DNA of 64,000 nt from Lysobacteraceae bacterium NML08-0793 (GTDB taxonomy: Bacteria; Pseudomonadota; Gammaproteobacteria; Xanthomonadales; Xanthomonadaceae): positions 1 through 64,000 of the forward strand of contig NWQR01000010.1 in assembly GCA_002798275.1 (NCBI GenBank), written 5' to 3'. Below are positions 54,680-64,000 of the stretch, piece after piece. The position numbers were made by a program, and so were the translations under genes. How positions within the stretch are numbered: position 1 is the stretch's first letter; each line of letters opens with the position of its first letter. Under the pieces are notes generated by a model. That model made no database searches. It saw only the letters and a program-made list of their open reading frames with translations, and was not told where the DNA came from.

Positions 54680-57600
54680 GAAAATCACCAACAGGCAGTC
54701 GTCGGGTTTGCTGCTGGCAATCCCGCTATTGCTGGCAATGGCGGTGGCTGGATGGTTCGCCCTGCCGCTGGCGCTGGTCGGGCTGGGGCTGACACTGCTG
54801 GGCAGTGCGCAATCCATTGCCCGGCGCTCTGCATTGGCGCTGGGCAAAACGCTGGCCATCAGCTTCGGCCTTGCCCTCTTGCTGTTGCTGTGGCCAATGC
54901 TGCGGCTGGTGCAGACCGGTAGCCTAGGGGCGGCATTGGCATTGTCGGCGGGATTTGGCTTTTTGTTGCTGGCACTTTGGCGGCGCTGGCCGCTATGGCG
55001 ACGCTTGGTCGCGGGCGAGATTGAACCGCTGGACAACTGGCCAAGCACCGCCCGGCAAGACCCGCTGGCTTGGCGTGGCTTGAAAACTGCCGTGCCGCTG
55101 GCATTGGCAATGGCGTTGCCGGTGATGCTGGCCGTGCCGGGGCTGTTGCCGGGTGCAGGCCGCTGGCTGGCTGCGGCTTTGTTGGTCGCTTGGCCGTTGC
55201 TGGCATGGTTGCGACAGATGCAGCGTCCGTCGCGCAGCCGGGTGCAGACACACAAGCCGCTTAAAAACGCCGAGCCGGTTACCTTGGAAAGCGTTTTTGC
55301 AGACTACCCCAAAGCTGCGCAGACAGCCGCCTCAGCATCGCAGCCGGAAATCTCCCAAGAAGCGCCGCAGCCCTTGGCAACGATTGGCGAAGAAAAGCCC
55401 AAATCCAAGCCGACCCCGACTCAGCTGTATGCGGCTGCCCGCGCCGGGCGTGTGGATGAGGCGCTGACCTTGCTGGCAAGCGGTGCGGATCCGCAGGCGC
55501 TGCCGCCATCGGAAGACCGCGACCAGCGCACCTTGGTGCAATTGGCCGCCGTACTGCCCGACCTGCGCCTGTTGCGTGAGCTGATTGCCCGCGGGGTATC
55601 GGTCGCCGCAGCGCCGGGCAAACCCAGCCCGCTGTTGGCCGCGACCCGCGATAGCTGGCATGGTCGCCCCGAAGCGGTGATGACCTTGCTTGCCAATGGC
55701 GCAAATCCCGGCGAAACCGATGATGAAGGCTGCACCCCGCTGCATCATGCCGCGCGCAGCACCGATCCCAGTGTCGCCGCACTGCTGCTGGATGCTGGTG
55801 CCGAGCTTGAGGCGCTCAATCAGGCCGGGCAATCGCCGCTGGCGCAGGCGGCGCTGGTCGGCAACTGGCGGATGCTGAAGTTTCTGGTCGAACGGGGTGC
55901 CAAGACCTGGCCGCTGGCAGGCGAGCCGGTGCTACTGGCCGCATCTGCTACCGATGATGATGACCCGGCAGGGGTTGAGTTTTTGCTGCGACAAAAAGCC
56001 GCAGTGGATGCGCGCGGCAGACAGGGGCGCACCGCCTTGCAACAGGCCGCCCAAGCCGGACACGCGGAAATCGTCAAGACTCTGCTGGCGGCCGGTGCCG
56101 ACCCGCTGCTGCGCGATGAGGAGGGTCAGGATGCTTGGCTGCTGGCTGCGACAGGCGGACAGCAGGCCGTACTGGAACTGCTGTTGGCTGCCGGGGCCGA
56201 TGTGAACAGCATCGACCCCGAAGGCCGGGATGCACTGATGCGCGCCATCGAAAACGGCAAGGCCAGCCCGGCACTTGCCACTTGGCTGCGCACCTCGGGC
56301 ATCGACACCTTTCGCTTGGATGCCACCGGGCGTGGCGCACTGGACATGGCGGTGGCCGAAGGCCGCTGGACGCTGGCGGCAGCCATCGACCCGGACTATC
56401 CATTGCCGACCAGCTTTGCCCAGAGCGATGGCGAAGTTGCCCGTCCGCCGCTGCAATTGCTGGCCGATGCACTCGATGCCGGTGACGACAACGCTGTGCG
56501 CATGGTGACGGGGCTGCTCGATCGCCAAGAGCTTGACCGTGCGGTGCTGGAAGCCGTCGCCCGCCGCCCGGCACAAGTGGCGGCACTGTGCAAATTGGGT
56601 GCCAACATTGAAGCGCGCAATGCAGATGGAGAAACCGCCCTCTTTTTGCTGCTCGATGCTGCCGCCGATCCGGCTGCACGCAAGGCGCTGGCGGGGCAAT
56701 TGCAGGCTGGCGCGCAACCGACGGGCCGCGCCGGTCTTGCCCGCTATCTGCTCGCTGCGCAGATGGCACGGCTGGAGGCGGCTCAGGGCGAGGCGCTGGC
56801 ACTGACCTTGCTGGCACGCGGTGCCGACAGCTTTGCGCCGGCAGCCGAAAAACAAAGCCCGCTGGCACTGGCGGTGCGGCTGGGCTGGATGCAATTGCTA
56901 CACGAACTTCTGGCACGCGGCGCCGACCCCAATCTGGCCGATGCGCGTGGCATGACGCCGCTGCATCTGGCGGCGGCACTGGGGCGTGAGCAAGCCGTAC
57001 AAGCCCTGCTGCTTGCCGGGGCACAACCGGCACTGCGCGCGGCAGACGGTCAAACCGCACAAGGCATCGCCCTGTCGGCTGGGCATCGTGAACTGGCCGA
57101 ATGGCTCGACTGGCGCGGCTGGCCGCATCCCGGTCGCCGCTTGCGCGCCAGCGACCTGCCCGCTTCCGCGATACAGGGCGATGTTGCGGCCATTGCTCGG
57201 ATGCTGGCGCTGGGCTTTGCCGTGGACAGTCAGGATGCCCAAGGCTGCACTGCCCTGCTGCGTGCTGCCGGTGGCGGACATTTGCCCGCCGTCACGCATC
57301 TACTGGCGGCCGGTGCCAATCCCGATATCCCGGCGGATACCGGCGCCACTGCGCTTTCGGCTGCCGCCAGCCGTCGCCATTTGGCCGTGGTCGATCGCCT
57401 GCTGACGGCCGGCGCCGATTTCGAGCGTCCGCTGCCCGGCGGTGCCACTGTGCTGATGCTGGCCTCGGCGTTGGGGTTGACGGATATCGCCAGTCGCCTG
57501 ATAGCCGCCGGTGCACGCACCGACAGCGGCGATGCTGAAGGATTGCTGCCGATTCATTGCGCCGCCCTTTACGGCTTTGCGGCCACCGATGCCGTGCGGC

Positions 57601-58010
57601 TGCGCAGTTTGCTGGATGTATTGCTGAAAGCTGGTGCGGCAGCGGATGCGCCGACTCGGCTCGGGGTAACGCCGCTGCTGTTTTTGCTCGGTTGCCGCGC
57701 AGAGCCTGGGGCGCCCTGCGATGAAAGCGTGGTGCTGGCCGGGCTGGATTATCTTCTGGGGCGCGGAGTGAATCTGGCCGTGCGCGACCCACGCGGTTTC
57801 GGCCCCCTGCATCTGGCTGCCTTGCATGGCCTGCCGAATGTCATCCGGCGTCTGTTGCGCGCTGGAGCCGATCCGAACATGCGCGATCAGTTGAACCGCA
57901 GCCCGCGTGAAATCGCCATGATGCGCGGGCTGGTGGATGTGGCTGCGGAGTTTGGCCATCACAATGGCACGGGTGTATCGGTCGCCAGCTTGCTGCGTGA
58001 TCGCAGGTAA
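54672..58010 (+). CDS. Large membrane-anchored ankyrin-repeat protein
   Basis: The 1112-aa protein has about five or six hydrophobic helices in residues 10-190, a Pro/Ala/Lys linker (about 200-250), then many ankyrin repeats to the C-terminus. Repeat signatures include TPLHHAARSTDPSVAALLLDAG, TALQQAAQAGHAEIV, TPLHLAAALGREQAV and GPLHLAALHGLPNVI. The repeats probably lie in the cytoplasm as a protein-binding scaffold; the partner is unknown. The ATG at 54672 overlaps ycgL and has GGGG upstream. Similar proteins are conserved next to ycgL in Xanthomonadaceae (recollection, not searched). Confidence 0.85.
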   Translation: MLEKITNRQSSGLLLAIPLLLAMAVAGWFALPLALVGLGLTLLGSAQSIARRSALALGKTLAISFGLALLLLLWPMLRLVQTGSLGAALALSAGFGFLLLALWRRWPLWRRLVAGEIEPLDNWPSTARQDPLAWRGLKTAVPLALAMALPVMLAVPGLLPGAGRWLAAALLVAWPLLAWLRQMQRPSRSRVQTHKPLKNAEPVTLESVFADYPKAAQTAASASQPEISQEAPQPLATIGEEKPKSKPTPTQLYAAARAGRVDEALTLLASGADPQALPPSEDRDQRTLVQLAAVLPDLRLLRELIARGVSVAAAPGKPSPLLAATRDSWHGRPEAVMTLLANGANPGETDDEGCTPLHHAARSTDPSVAALLLDAGAELEALNQAGQSPLAQAALVGNWRMLKFLVERGAKTWPLAGEPVLLAASATDDDDPAGVEFLLRQKAAVDARGRQGRTALQQAAQAGHAEIVKTLLAAGADPLLRDEEGQDAWLLAATGGQQAVLELLLAAGADVNSIDPEGRDALMRAIENGKASPALATWLRTSGIDTFRLDATGRGALDMAVAEGRWTLAAAIDPDYPLPTSFAQSDGEVARPPLQLLADALDAGDDNAVRMVTGLLDRQELDRAVLEAVARRPAQVAALCKLGANIEARNADGETALFLLLDAAADPAARKALAGQLQAGAQPTGRAGLARYLLAAQMARLEAAQGEALALTLLARGADSFAPAAEKQSPLALAVRLGWMQLLHELLARGADPNLADARGMTPLHLAAALGREQAVQALLLAGAQPALRAADGQTAQGIALSAGHRELAEWLDWRGWPHPGRRLRASDLPASAIQGDVAAIARMLALGFAVDSQDAQGCTALLRAAGGGHLPAVTHLLAAGANPDIPADTGATALSAAASRRHLAVVDRLLTAGADFERPLPGGATVLMLASALGLTDIASRLIAAGARTDSGDAEGLLPIHCAALYGFAATDAVRLRSLLDVLLKAGAAADAPTRLGVTPLLFLLGCRAEPGAPCDESVVLAGLDYLLGRGVNLAVRDPRGFGPLHLAALHGLPNVIRRLLRAGADPNMRDQLNRSPREIAMMRGLVDVAAEFGHHNGTGVSVASLLRDRR

Positions 58011-58013
58011 ACC

Positions 58014-58868
58014 ATGACTGGCTTGTTCAACAACAACGGCATATGGGAAATCGACGATCGCATCATTCTGGATGCTGGCAACTTCACCAAGGCACTCGCC
58101 ACGCTGGGCAAGAAGTTCAAGGCCGCTACCAAACTGGGCATTGGGGCAGAAAGCTCGCCCAAAGGCGGGCACTGCCTGAGTCTGGACTTTCTGAAGGCGT
58201 TTCCACGTCTGACCCACTTTGAGCTTTCCTGCAATTTGGCGTCTGATGCCAACGTCAGCGCCCTTTATGTCCTGCCTGATTTGCAGTTTCTGCAATGGTG
58301 GTCGGATAGCCCGCTTGATATCAGCCAGCTGAGCCGACTTGAGCGCCTGTCATGCTTTGGAGAAACCCTGCCCGAAGCAGGCAGCAGTACTTTGCGTCAG
58401 CTGCACATCGGGGGCGCCAAGGATTTGCGTTTTCTGCAAAAACTGCCGGCCTTGCAAAATTTGGAGCTGCGCGATTTTTCCGGCAGCACTTTGGCGGGTA
58501 TTGTCGAAGCAAAACAGCTGCGCTCAATCACCATCAAGTCAAGCAAGCGACTTGACTGCATCAAAGCGTTGCAGCAATGCCCGGTACTGGAGAGCCTTGA
58601 GCTTGAAGCCATCGGCAAGGATGTTGAGCTGTCGATCCTTGCCTCATGCAAAGGGCTGAAGGAGCTGTATCTGCATATTCCCATTGCAAGTTGCAGCTTT
58701 TTGCGCGGTATGGAAAACCTCTCAACCTTGGTATGCAAGGAAGTCTTGGACAATGACCTTGCCCCGATTTTTGAGAGCAAAACACTGCGCTACGTCCATC
58801 TGTACAAACACAAGAAAGCCTACAACTACAGCAAACAGGAACTTCAAGAACGCTTTGCTGGCGACTGA
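58014..58868 (+). CDS. Leucine-rich-repeat-like protein, function unknown
   Basis: The 284-aa protein starts 3 bp after the ankyrin gene stop, so it is cotranscribed. From about residue 55 it has repeated ~21-residue units with LxxLxxLxL spacing (FPRLTHFELSC, LPDLQFLQWW, LPALQNLELRDF, CPVLESLELEAI, CKGLKELYLHI), typical of a leucine-rich-repeat solenoid. No signal peptide or catalytic motif is visible. It is richer in Lys and Cys and lower in G+C than the ankyrin gene, which suggests separate ancestry. Confidence 0.72.
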   Translation: MTGLFNNNGIWEIDDRIILDAGNFTKALATLGKKFKAATKLGIGAESSPKGGHCLSLDFLKAFPRLTHFELSCNLASDANVSALYVLPDLQFLQWWSDSPLDISQLSRLERLSCFGETLPEAGSSTLRQLHIGGAKDLRFLQKLPALQNLELRDFSGSTLAGIVEAKQLRSITIKSSKRLDCIKALQQCPVLESLELEAIGKDVELSILASCKGLKELYLHIPIASCSFLRGMENLSTLVCKEVLDNDLAPIFESKTLRYVHLYKHKKAYNYSKQELQERFAGD

Positions 58869-58956
58869 AAAAATCAGGGCGGTTTTCGTTACGCCCAGAG
58901 CCATCAGGCGGAAACAAGTGGGCTATGCTTGCGCTCCCTGCGTATAGGAAAAAGTC

Positions 58957-59634
58957 ATGAAGCCCTTGTTGTGCATACTTGCGTTGAAGCTGGCGCTTGT
59001 CCTGCCGCATGCCGTGCTCGCCCAGGAAAGCTTGGCAGAGCTGGACAGCAAAGCGCTGACCCGACTGGCCGAACAAGGCAATGCCGATGCGCAAGTAGCA
59101 TTGGGTGATGAACTCTTGATGTACCAGAACCAGAAAGAGGCGACCGGCTGGTACATGCAGGCCGCACAGCAAAATCATCCCCAGGCGCAATATCGGTTGG
59201 GTGTGTTGCATCGGGGCATGAGCACGGCGCAGAGCGCTGAACAAGCCCGGCAATGGTTTGAGCGTGCGGCGCAGCAAGGGCATGACCAAGCACAGCAAGC
59301 GCTTGGCTTCATCTACCAGTATGGCCGTGGTGTCGAGCAAGACATGGAGCTGGCCGAGCACTGGTACGCGCAGGCGGCAGAGCAGGGCAATGCCGATGCC
59401 CAGCAGGCACTTGGGGCGATATTCGCCGCCAGGCAAGACTATGCAAAGGCGCATTATTGGTTCGAGCTGTCCGCAGAGCAGGGGCACCCGCTGGCGCTAA
59501 CTAGCCTTGGCGGTCTGTACGAGCACGGTGAAGGCGTCAAGCAAGACAAAGCCCGCGCCAGAGCGCTTTATGAGCAAGTCTGCGAGGCGGGGCAGTTGAT
59601 TGGCTGCGACAAACTGGAAAACCTAGGCAAGTAA
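58957..59634 (+). CDS. Exported Sel1-repeat protein
   Basis: The 225-aa protein has a signal peptide (LCILALKLALVLPHAVLA) followed by at least four Sel1-like repeats (GNADAQVALGDELL, NHPQAQYRLGVLH, GHDQAQQALGFIYQYGRGVEQD, GHPLALTSLGGLYEHGEGVKQD). Such helical solenoids bind proteins or peptidoglycan fragments in the periplasm. It lies 88 bp after the LRR-like gene and converges on a small exported gene. The role is unknown. Confidence 0.82.
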   Translation: MKPLLCILALKLALVLPHAVLAQESLAELDSKALTRLAEQGNADAQVALGDELLMYQNQKEATGWYMQAAQQNHPQAQYRLGVLHRGMSTAQSAEQARQWFERAAQQGHDQAQQALGFIYQYGRGVEQDMELAEHWYAQAAEQGNADAQQALGAIFAARQDYAKAHYWFELSAEQGHPLALTSLGGLYEHGEGVKQDKARARALYEQVCEAGQLIGCDKLENLGK

Positions 59635-59641
59635 CCGGCAC

Positions 59642-60154
59642 TCAGTCGTTGCCTGTGCACTGCAAATTGCCCGGTTGCCACGGTGCATCAATATTGCGCC
59701 AGAGCACTGGGTTGGCTTGGTAATAGCTCAGCACGCGGGTGCGCTCTGCTGCAGGCAAGGCGCACAGTGCGGCGAATACCGGCTCACTGCGTGAAAGGGT
59801 AAAGGCCAGTTCTTCCTTGTCGTACAGCTCTTGCCGGGCATTGCACTCGGTAACGTATTCGGGGTGCTGTAAAAGATGCGCCAACACTTTGATCCCCGCA
59901 TCTACCGCCGCTGCATCCTGACGGGCAATCAGATACAGCAGCTCATTGCGGTTTTCATCAAACCGCTTGCCATCCGGTTGTTTTTGCAGCGCCGCCACAA
60001 AGCGGGTATCCAGTTGTAATAGTGCCCCCTGCTGTTGCACATTGGGGCTTGCGTTGGCGACAAACGGAGCAAAGTCCAGCGGGTCTTTTTTGCCGCAGGC
60101 CAGCGCAGACGCAGGCAGCGCGGCGGCGAGCAAAGTAACAAGCAAGAAACGCAT
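59642..60154 (-). CDS. Exported protein of unknown function
   Basis: The 170-aa protein has a signal peptide (LLVTLLAAALPASALA) followed directly by CGKKDP; the Cys may be a lipobox or part of a disulfide pair, as four further Cys lie later (CNARQE, ALCALP, LQCTGN). No family is recognised. It lies 28 bp downstream of the SMR gene on the same strand and converges on the Sel1 gene. Confidence 0.6.
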   Translation of the reverse strand: MRFLLVTLLAAALPASALACGKKDPLDFAPFVANASPNVQQQGALLQLDTRFVAALQKQPDGKRFDENRNELLYLIARQDAAAVDAGIKVLAHLLQHPEYVTECNARQELYDKEELAFTLSRSEPVFAALCALPAAERTRVLSYYQANPVLWRNIDAPWQPGNLQCTGND

Positions 60155-60182
60155 GAGTGGTTCCTGGGAAGGAAGGGGCGGT

Positions 60183-60500
60183 TTAGTGTGCCAGTTTCAG
60201 GGTGATAACCCCAGCGATGATTAGGGCAACCCCGGCATAGCGCAGCAATGAGCTTGGGTCATTGAAAAACAACACGCCCAGCAAGAACGTACCAGCAGCT
60301 CCGATGCCGGTCCAAACCGCATAGGCCGTTCCCATCGGGATTTGTTTTTGTGCAAGCCAGAGCAAAAGGCCACTGACGGTCATGCAGCCCACAGCCATGG
60401 CGATGCCCGGCCAGCGCGTGCCAGGCGCTTGGGCAAATTTCAGCCCTACCGGCCAGCCGATTTCAAACAAGCCTGCCAGTACCAGATATACCCAAGCCAT
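60183..60500 (-). CDS. sugE: Small multidrug-resistance transporter, SugE/Gdx type
   Basis: The 105-aa four-helix protein has the family Glu in LAGLFEIGWPVGLK, GMTVSGLLLWLAQKQIPMGTAYAVWTGIGAAGTFLLGVLFF and a C-terminal LIIAGVITLKLAH. SugE proteins export guanidinium and quaternary amines as a dual-topology dimer. The start is the ATG at 60500 (MAWVYLV), with AAGGAA eight bases upstream; the frame upstream is spurious. No guanidine riboswitch is seen in the 150-bp leader. Confidence 0.92.
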   Translation of the reverse strand: MAWVYLVLAGLFEIGWPVGLKFAQAPGTRWPGIAMAVGCMTVSGLLLWLAQKQIPMGTAYAVWTGIGAAGTFLLGVLFFNDPSSLLRYAGVALIIAGVITLKLAH

Positions 60501-60645
60501 GAGATTTTCCTTGTGTTTGATTTTTTCGGGCGGACAATCATGCCCATTGTGCTGGTAAATGGATAGGGCAAGATCGCCGCAAGCGGCTTGGCTGCAATCG
60601 AGCTGATGCTCCATCAATGGGCCGCGAGAGTGACGTGGCAGATAC

Positions 60646-60674
60646 AAAAACCCCGCTCAAGCGAGCGGGGTTTT
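60646..60674. terminator. Intrinsic terminator between sugE leader and rho
   Basis: The stem CCCCGCTC / GAGCGGGG (60651-60658 and 60663-60670, loop AAGC) is flanked by AAAAA on the left and TTTT on the right, so it works on either strand. It lies just after the rho stop (minus strand), giving rho a T5 tail. Confidence 0.85.
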
Positions 60675-60678
60675 GGGC

Positions 60679-62430
60679 TTAGCGCTTCATGGATGAGAAG
60701 AACTCGTCGTTGGATTTGGTCTGCTTCATCTTGTCCAGCAGGAACTCCATCGCGGCGATTTCGTCCATCGGGTGAATCAGCTTGCGCAGAATCCAGATCT
60801 TCTGCAAAAGGTCAGGCTCAATCAGCAGATCCTCGCGGCGGGTGCCGGAGAGGTTTACGCCGATGGCCGGATACACGCGCTTTTCAGTGATGCGGCGGTC
60901 AAGGTGGATTTCACTGTTGCCGGTGCCCTTGAACTCCTCGTAAATCACCTTGTCCATGGCGCTGCCGGTATCTACCAGCGCGGTGGCGATGATGGTGAGG
61001 CTGCCGCCTTCTTCCACATTGCGCGCGGCGCCGAAGAAGCGCTTCGGGCGGTGCATGGCGTTGGCATCCACGCCGCCGGTCAGCACCTTGCCGGAGCTGG
61101 GCAGCACATTGTTGTAGGCGCGCGCCAGACGGGTGATGGAGTCGAGCAGAATCACCACGTCCTTTTTGTGCTCGACCAGACGCTTGGCGCGTTCGATGAC
61201 CATTTCCGCCACTTGCACATGACGCGCGGCTGGCTCGTCGAAGGTAGAGGAAATCACCTCGCCGCGCACGGTGCGCTGCATTTCGGTGACTTCTTCCGGG
61301 CGCTCGTCAATCAGCAGCACAATCAGGTGTACTTCTGGGTGATTGGTGGTGATGGCGGTGGCAATCTGCTGCATCATCATGGTTTTGCCGGCCTTGGGCG
61401 GCGAAACAATCAGGCTGCGCTGGCCTTTGCCCTGCGGTGCCATCAAATCCAGAATGCGTCCGGTGATGTCTTCGCTGCTGCCATCGCCGCGCTCAAGTTT
61501 GAAGCGTTTGCGCGGGAACAATGGCGTCAGGTTTTCAAACAGCGTCTTGTTTTTCGATGCTTCCAGCGGCTCGCCATTGATGGTGTCGAGGATGTTCAGT
61601 GCGAAATAGCGTTCGCCATCCTTCGGCCAGCGGATACGTCCGGCGATATGGTCGCCGGTGCGCAGATTGAAGCGGCGGATTTGGCTGGGCGAGATATATA
61701 CATCGTCCGGGCCTGCCAGATAGCTGGCTTCGGCGGCACGCAAAAAGCCGAAACCGTCGGAAAGGATTTCCAAAACGCCATCGGCGGCTACGCCTTCGCC
61801 GTGACGCGCCAGCACTTTCAAAAGCGCAAAGATGATGTCCTGCTTGCGGGCGCGAGCCACGCCGTCGGTAATTTGCAGCTGCTCGGCAATGTCCAGGAGC
61901 TTCGGCGCGGGCATGCGCTTCAAATCGGACAGCGAATAGGTCGGAAAACCTTCAGGCACCTGCGGATGCGGGCGCGGTACGAACGGCTCTTGTGGCGCAT
62001 CGTCGGGATAGCCATCGCGGTAGCGCTGGCGGTCGCGGCGGTTCTTGAAGCGGTCGCGGCGATTGTTGCGGAACTCGCGTGGTTGCGACTGGCCTTCGCC
62101 ATACGGGGAGGGGGCTTGCTGCGTGGTCGCAGCTTCCGTATTGCCCTCGGCGTTGCTTGCAACGCCTGCATTGTTTGCAGGAGCGGATTCGGTGCGGGGT
62201 GCGCTGGGCGTCTCGGCTGCCGGTGCGGGCGGTGGCGCTTCAGGCGCCGTTGCGGGGGCTGTGTTTGCAGGCGACGCGGGTTGGGGCGACGGTGCTGCTG
62301 CGGGTTCGGCAATCAGGCTCGGCTGGGGGCTGTCGGCTACCGGGCGAGCCTTGGGCGGGCGGCCACGACGCTTCGGCGCGGGCGGCGGAATAGTGGTGTC
62401 GTCGGACAAGCGGGGAATCCTCGCGGTCAA
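60679..62430 (-). CDS. rho: Transcription termination factor Rho with long N-terminal extension
   Basis: Rho is the hexameric RNA-dependent ATPase that ends transcripts. The core is normal: cold-shock-like RNA-binding domain (from [18 protein letters not shown], about 164), Walker A SPPKAGKT, Walker [11 protein letters not shown], and the C-terminal [14 protein letters not shown]. The 583-aa protein carries about 160 extra N-terminal residues: [11 protein letters not shown] (AT-hook-like), a Pro/Ala-rich stretch and an Arg/Asn/Asp-rich segment ([20 protein letters not shown]). E. coli Rho is 419 aa. Xanthomonad Rho proteins are known for such extensions. It has its own terminator. Confidence 0.96.
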   Translation of the reverse strand: MTARIPRLSDDTTIPPPAPKRRGRPPKARPVADSPQPSLIAEPAAAPSPQPASPANTAPATAPEAPPPAPAAETPSAPRTESAPANNAGVASNAEGNTEAATTQQAPSPYGEGQSQPREFRNNRRDRFKNRRDRQRYRDGYPDDAPQEPFVPRPHPQVPEGFPTYSLSDLKRMPAPKLLDIAEQLQITDGVARARKQDIIFALLKVLARHGEGVAADGVLEILSDGFGFLRAAEASYLAGPDDVYISPSQIRRFNLRTGDHIAGRIRWPKDGERYFALNILDTINGEPLEASKNKTLFENLTPLFPRKRFKLERGDGSSEDITGRILDLMAPQGKGQRSLIVSPPKAGKTMMMQQIATAITTNHPEVHLIVLLIDERPEEVTEMQRTVRGEVISSTFDEPAARHVQVAEMVIERAKRLVEHKKDVVILLDSITRLARAYNNVLPSSGKVLTGGVDANAMHRPKRFFGAARNVEEGGSLTIIATALVDTGSAMDKVIYEEFKGTGNSEIHLDRRITEKRVYPAIGVNLSGTRREDLLIEPDLLQKIWILRKLIHPMDEIAAMEFLLDKMKQTKSNDEFFSSMKR

Positions 62431-62578
62431 GCGCCCGGTATCAACATCGGGGCTCGTGGTCTGAAAAGTTCGGAAAGCGTTGGCGTAAAGAGGTCGGACA
62501 AGGCCGGGTGCGCCAAACGCGGGCAGAAATTAGCATCGCGGCCTGATGGATGCAAGCGCCGAGCCTGACTGCAAGCAA

Positions 62579-62603
62579 AAGGCGGCACATTGCGCGCCGC
62601 CTT
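62579..62603 (-). terminator. Terminator after trxA
   Basis: On the minus strand AAGGCGGC and GCCGCCTT form an 8-bp stem with a 9-base loop, followed by TTGC. It begins 16 bp after the trxA stop. The T-run is short, so efficiency is uncertain. Confidence 0.65.
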
Positions 62604-62618
62604 GGCGGGGAAATGAAA

Positions 62619-62945
62619 TCAAAGCGCCTTGTCGATGAGGGCGGCCAGTTGCGGCTTGCCTACGGCGCCCAGCTGGGTGCCTTCGATTTGGCCGTTCTTG
62701 AAAACCAGCAGCAGCGGAATCGAACGCACCTGGAATTTCAGGGCAGTGGCCTGGTTTTCGTCCACATTGACCTTGACGATTTTGGCGCGGCCTGCATATT
62801 CGTCGGCCAGCTCGTCCAGCGCCGGGGCAATCATCCGGCAGGGGCCGCACCACGGTGCCCAGAAGTCCACCAGCACGGGGACATCCGACTGCAAAACCTG
62901 CTGCTCGAAGTCCGAATCGGTGGCGTGAATGACGTTGTCGCTCAT
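62619..62945 (-). CDS. trxA: Thioredoxin 1
   Basis: The 108-aa oxidoreductase has the redox motif WAPWCGPCRM and the conserved SIPLLLVFKNG cis-proline region. It reduces protein disulfides in the cytosol. The ATG at 62945 (MSDNVIHATD) is preceded by AAGGAAC; the longer frame is spurious. It lies upstream of rho on the same strand, with a terminator between, and diverges from rhlB, an arrangement typical of Xanthomonadaceae. Confidence 0.96.
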   Translation of the reverse strand: MSDNVIHATDSDFEQQVLQSDVPVLVDFWAPWCGPCRMIAPALDELADEYAGRAKIVKVNVDENQATALKFQVRSIPLLLVFKNGQIEGTQLGAVGKPQLAALIDKAL

Positions 62946-63109
62946 GGAGTTCCTTTTTGATGAATTGGGCGGAGAAAGAATCAGATTGTTAAACTGGGGT
63001 GCCCCGGTGGCAGTTTCAAGTTGTCGCCCCGCCTGCGCAGCACTTGGCAAGTCTGCGGCGCGACTCATTTCCATGCAAGCCAGCACAACCTCTGGCGCAG
63101 ATTGAACCC

Positions 63110-64000
63110 ATGTCCGACAAACCACTGACCGACACCCAATTTTCAACGCTCGACCTGCATCCGGCTTTGCTTGCCGGGCTGGAAAAAGCCGGTTTTACCC
63201 GCTGTACGCCGATTCAGGCGATGACCTTGCCGGTGGCGCTGGCTGGGCGCGATGTGGCCGGTCAGGCGCAGACCGGCACCGGCAAGACGTTGGCGTTTTT
63301 GGTGGCAGCGATTCATCGCTTGCTGTCGCGTCCGGCGCTGGCCGAGCGCAATCCCGAAGACCCGCGCGCGCTGATTCTGGCGCCGACCCGTGAGTTGGCA
63401 ATCCAGATTCACAAGGATGCGATGAAATTCGCCTCCGATCTGGGGCTCAAATTCGCGCTGATTTACGGCGGCGTGGATTACGACAAGCAGCGTGCGCAAC
63501 TGCAAAGCGGCGCCGACATCATCATCGCCACGCCCGGACGGCTGATTGATTACGTCAAGCAGCACAAGGTGGTCAGCCTGCACGCCTGCGAAATGTGCAT
63601 TTTGGATGAGGCCGACCGGATGTTCGATCTTGGCTTCATCAAAGATTTGCGTTTTCTGCTGCGCCGCATGCCGACGCGTACCGAGCGCCAGACCCTGCTG
63701 TTTTCGGCCACGCTCAGCCACCGCGTGCTGGAGCTGGCCTACGAGCACATGAACGAGCCGGAAAAGCTCGTGGTGGAGGCCGAAACCATCACCGCCGCGC
63801 GCGTGCGGCAAAAGCTCTATTACCCGGCCGACGAAGAAAAGCTGCCGCTGCTGCTGGGTCTACTCTCACGCAGCGAAGGCGCGCGCACCATGGTGTTCGT
63901 CAATACCAAGGCGTTTGTCGAGCGCGTGGCGCGGGCGCTGGAAAAAGCCGGCTACCGGGTGGGCGTGCTCTCCGGCGATGTGCCGCAGAAAAAGCGCGAA
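63110..64000 (+). CDS. rhlB: DEAD-box RNA helicase RhlB (5' part, runs off window)
   Basis: RhlB unwinds RNA in the degradosome or in ribosome-related processes. 297 codons are present and continue past 64000. The visible motifs are the Q motif ([11 protein letters not shown]), Walker [30 protein letters not shown] (LDEADRMFD), SAT (LFSATLS) and the start of the second RecA domain ([10 protein letters not shown]). The start is the ATG at 63110 ([11 protein letters not shown]). It diverges from trxA across 164 bp. Confidence 0.94.
   Translation, partial: MSDKPLTDTQFSTLDLHPALLAGLEKAGFTRCTPIQAMTLPVALAGRDVAGQAQTGTGKTLAFLVAAIHRLLSRPALAERNPEDPRALILAPTRELAIQIHKDAMKFASDLGLKFALIYGGVDYDKQRAQLQSGADIIIATPGRLIDYVKQHKVVSLHACEMCILDEADRMFDLGFIKDLRFLLRRMPTRTERQTLLFSATLSHRVLELAYEHMNEPEKLVVEAETITAARVRQKLYYPADEEKLPLLLGLLSRSEGARTMVFVNTKAFVERVARALEKAGYRVGVLSGDVPQKKRE

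Noticed and set aside
60501-60640. Guanidine riboswitch in the sugE leader
   Set aside because: Neither the paired ACGR-loop hairpins of mini-ykkC nor the conserved ykkC core could be seen; only a leader with weak pairing is present.

Overview
The window reads as chromosomal DNA of a gammaproteobacterium of the Xanthomonadales (Lysobacterales). The evidence is the rho-trxA / rhlB neighbourhood, a Rho with a long Pro/Ala- and Arg/Asn-rich N-terminal extension, a large membrane-anchored ankyrin protein next to ycgL, a stand-alone aceE, G+C-rich codon use, and a fabA-fabB pair. The genus cannot be fixed from the sequence alone. No rRNA, tRNA or CRISPR array was found.

Layout. (1) 1-5805, minus strand: a rearranged type I restriction-modification locus, in transcription order hsdR-like, hsdS, AlbA_2/ATPase gene, repeat-rich junction, hsdM. 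HsdR keeps its nuclease and C-terminal domains but has lost the whole helicase motor. hsdS opens with a 7-bp tandem repeat. The end of hsdM is cut by an IS3-type element, and a 390-bp junction holds four copies of a stop/ribosome-site/start cassette, two related small ORFs and a decayed hsdM start. (2) 5.9-9.1 kb: folE, hemN with an FNR-like box, and an L,D-transpeptidase-like lipoprotein. (3) 9.1-14.2 kb: a fused indolepyruvate ferredoxin oxidoreductase and two exported proteins. (4) 14.2-20.7 kb: a ParA-SixA-YceI-phospholipase D operon, diverging from a Ycf46-like AAA ATPase and an MFS exporter. (5) 20.7-29.2 kb: fabA-fabB, a CHASE-PAS-PAS-GGDEF-EAL protein behind a perfect FNR box, a cysteine synthase/desulfhydrase-like enzyme, uppP and glnA. 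(6) 29.4-35.7 kb: an amidase lipoprotein, a hydratase-Pta / acetate kinase / enoyl reductase operon, and speA. (7) 35.7-45.1 kb: a NYN-domain gene, an SDR, maeB, a glycosyltransferase, aceE and a Fic-domain gene that looks like an inserted cassette. (8) 45.1-54.2 kb: PEBP, YheT hydrolase, acyltransferase, thioesterase, sodC, hemF, eptA and an S9 peptidase. (9) 54.4-64 kb: ycgL, the ankyrin, LRR-like and Sel1 solenoid genes, an exported protein, a sugE-type SMR transporter, rho, trxA and the start of rhlB.

Most of the window is housekeeping: fatty acid synthesis, heme, nitrogen and central carbon metabolism, envelope. The accessory signals are concentrated in the first 6 kb and in the fic cassette at 43.6-45.1 kb. 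Oxygen is a recurring theme: a hemN/hemF pair, FNR-type boxes before hemN and the c-di-GMP gene, and sodC.
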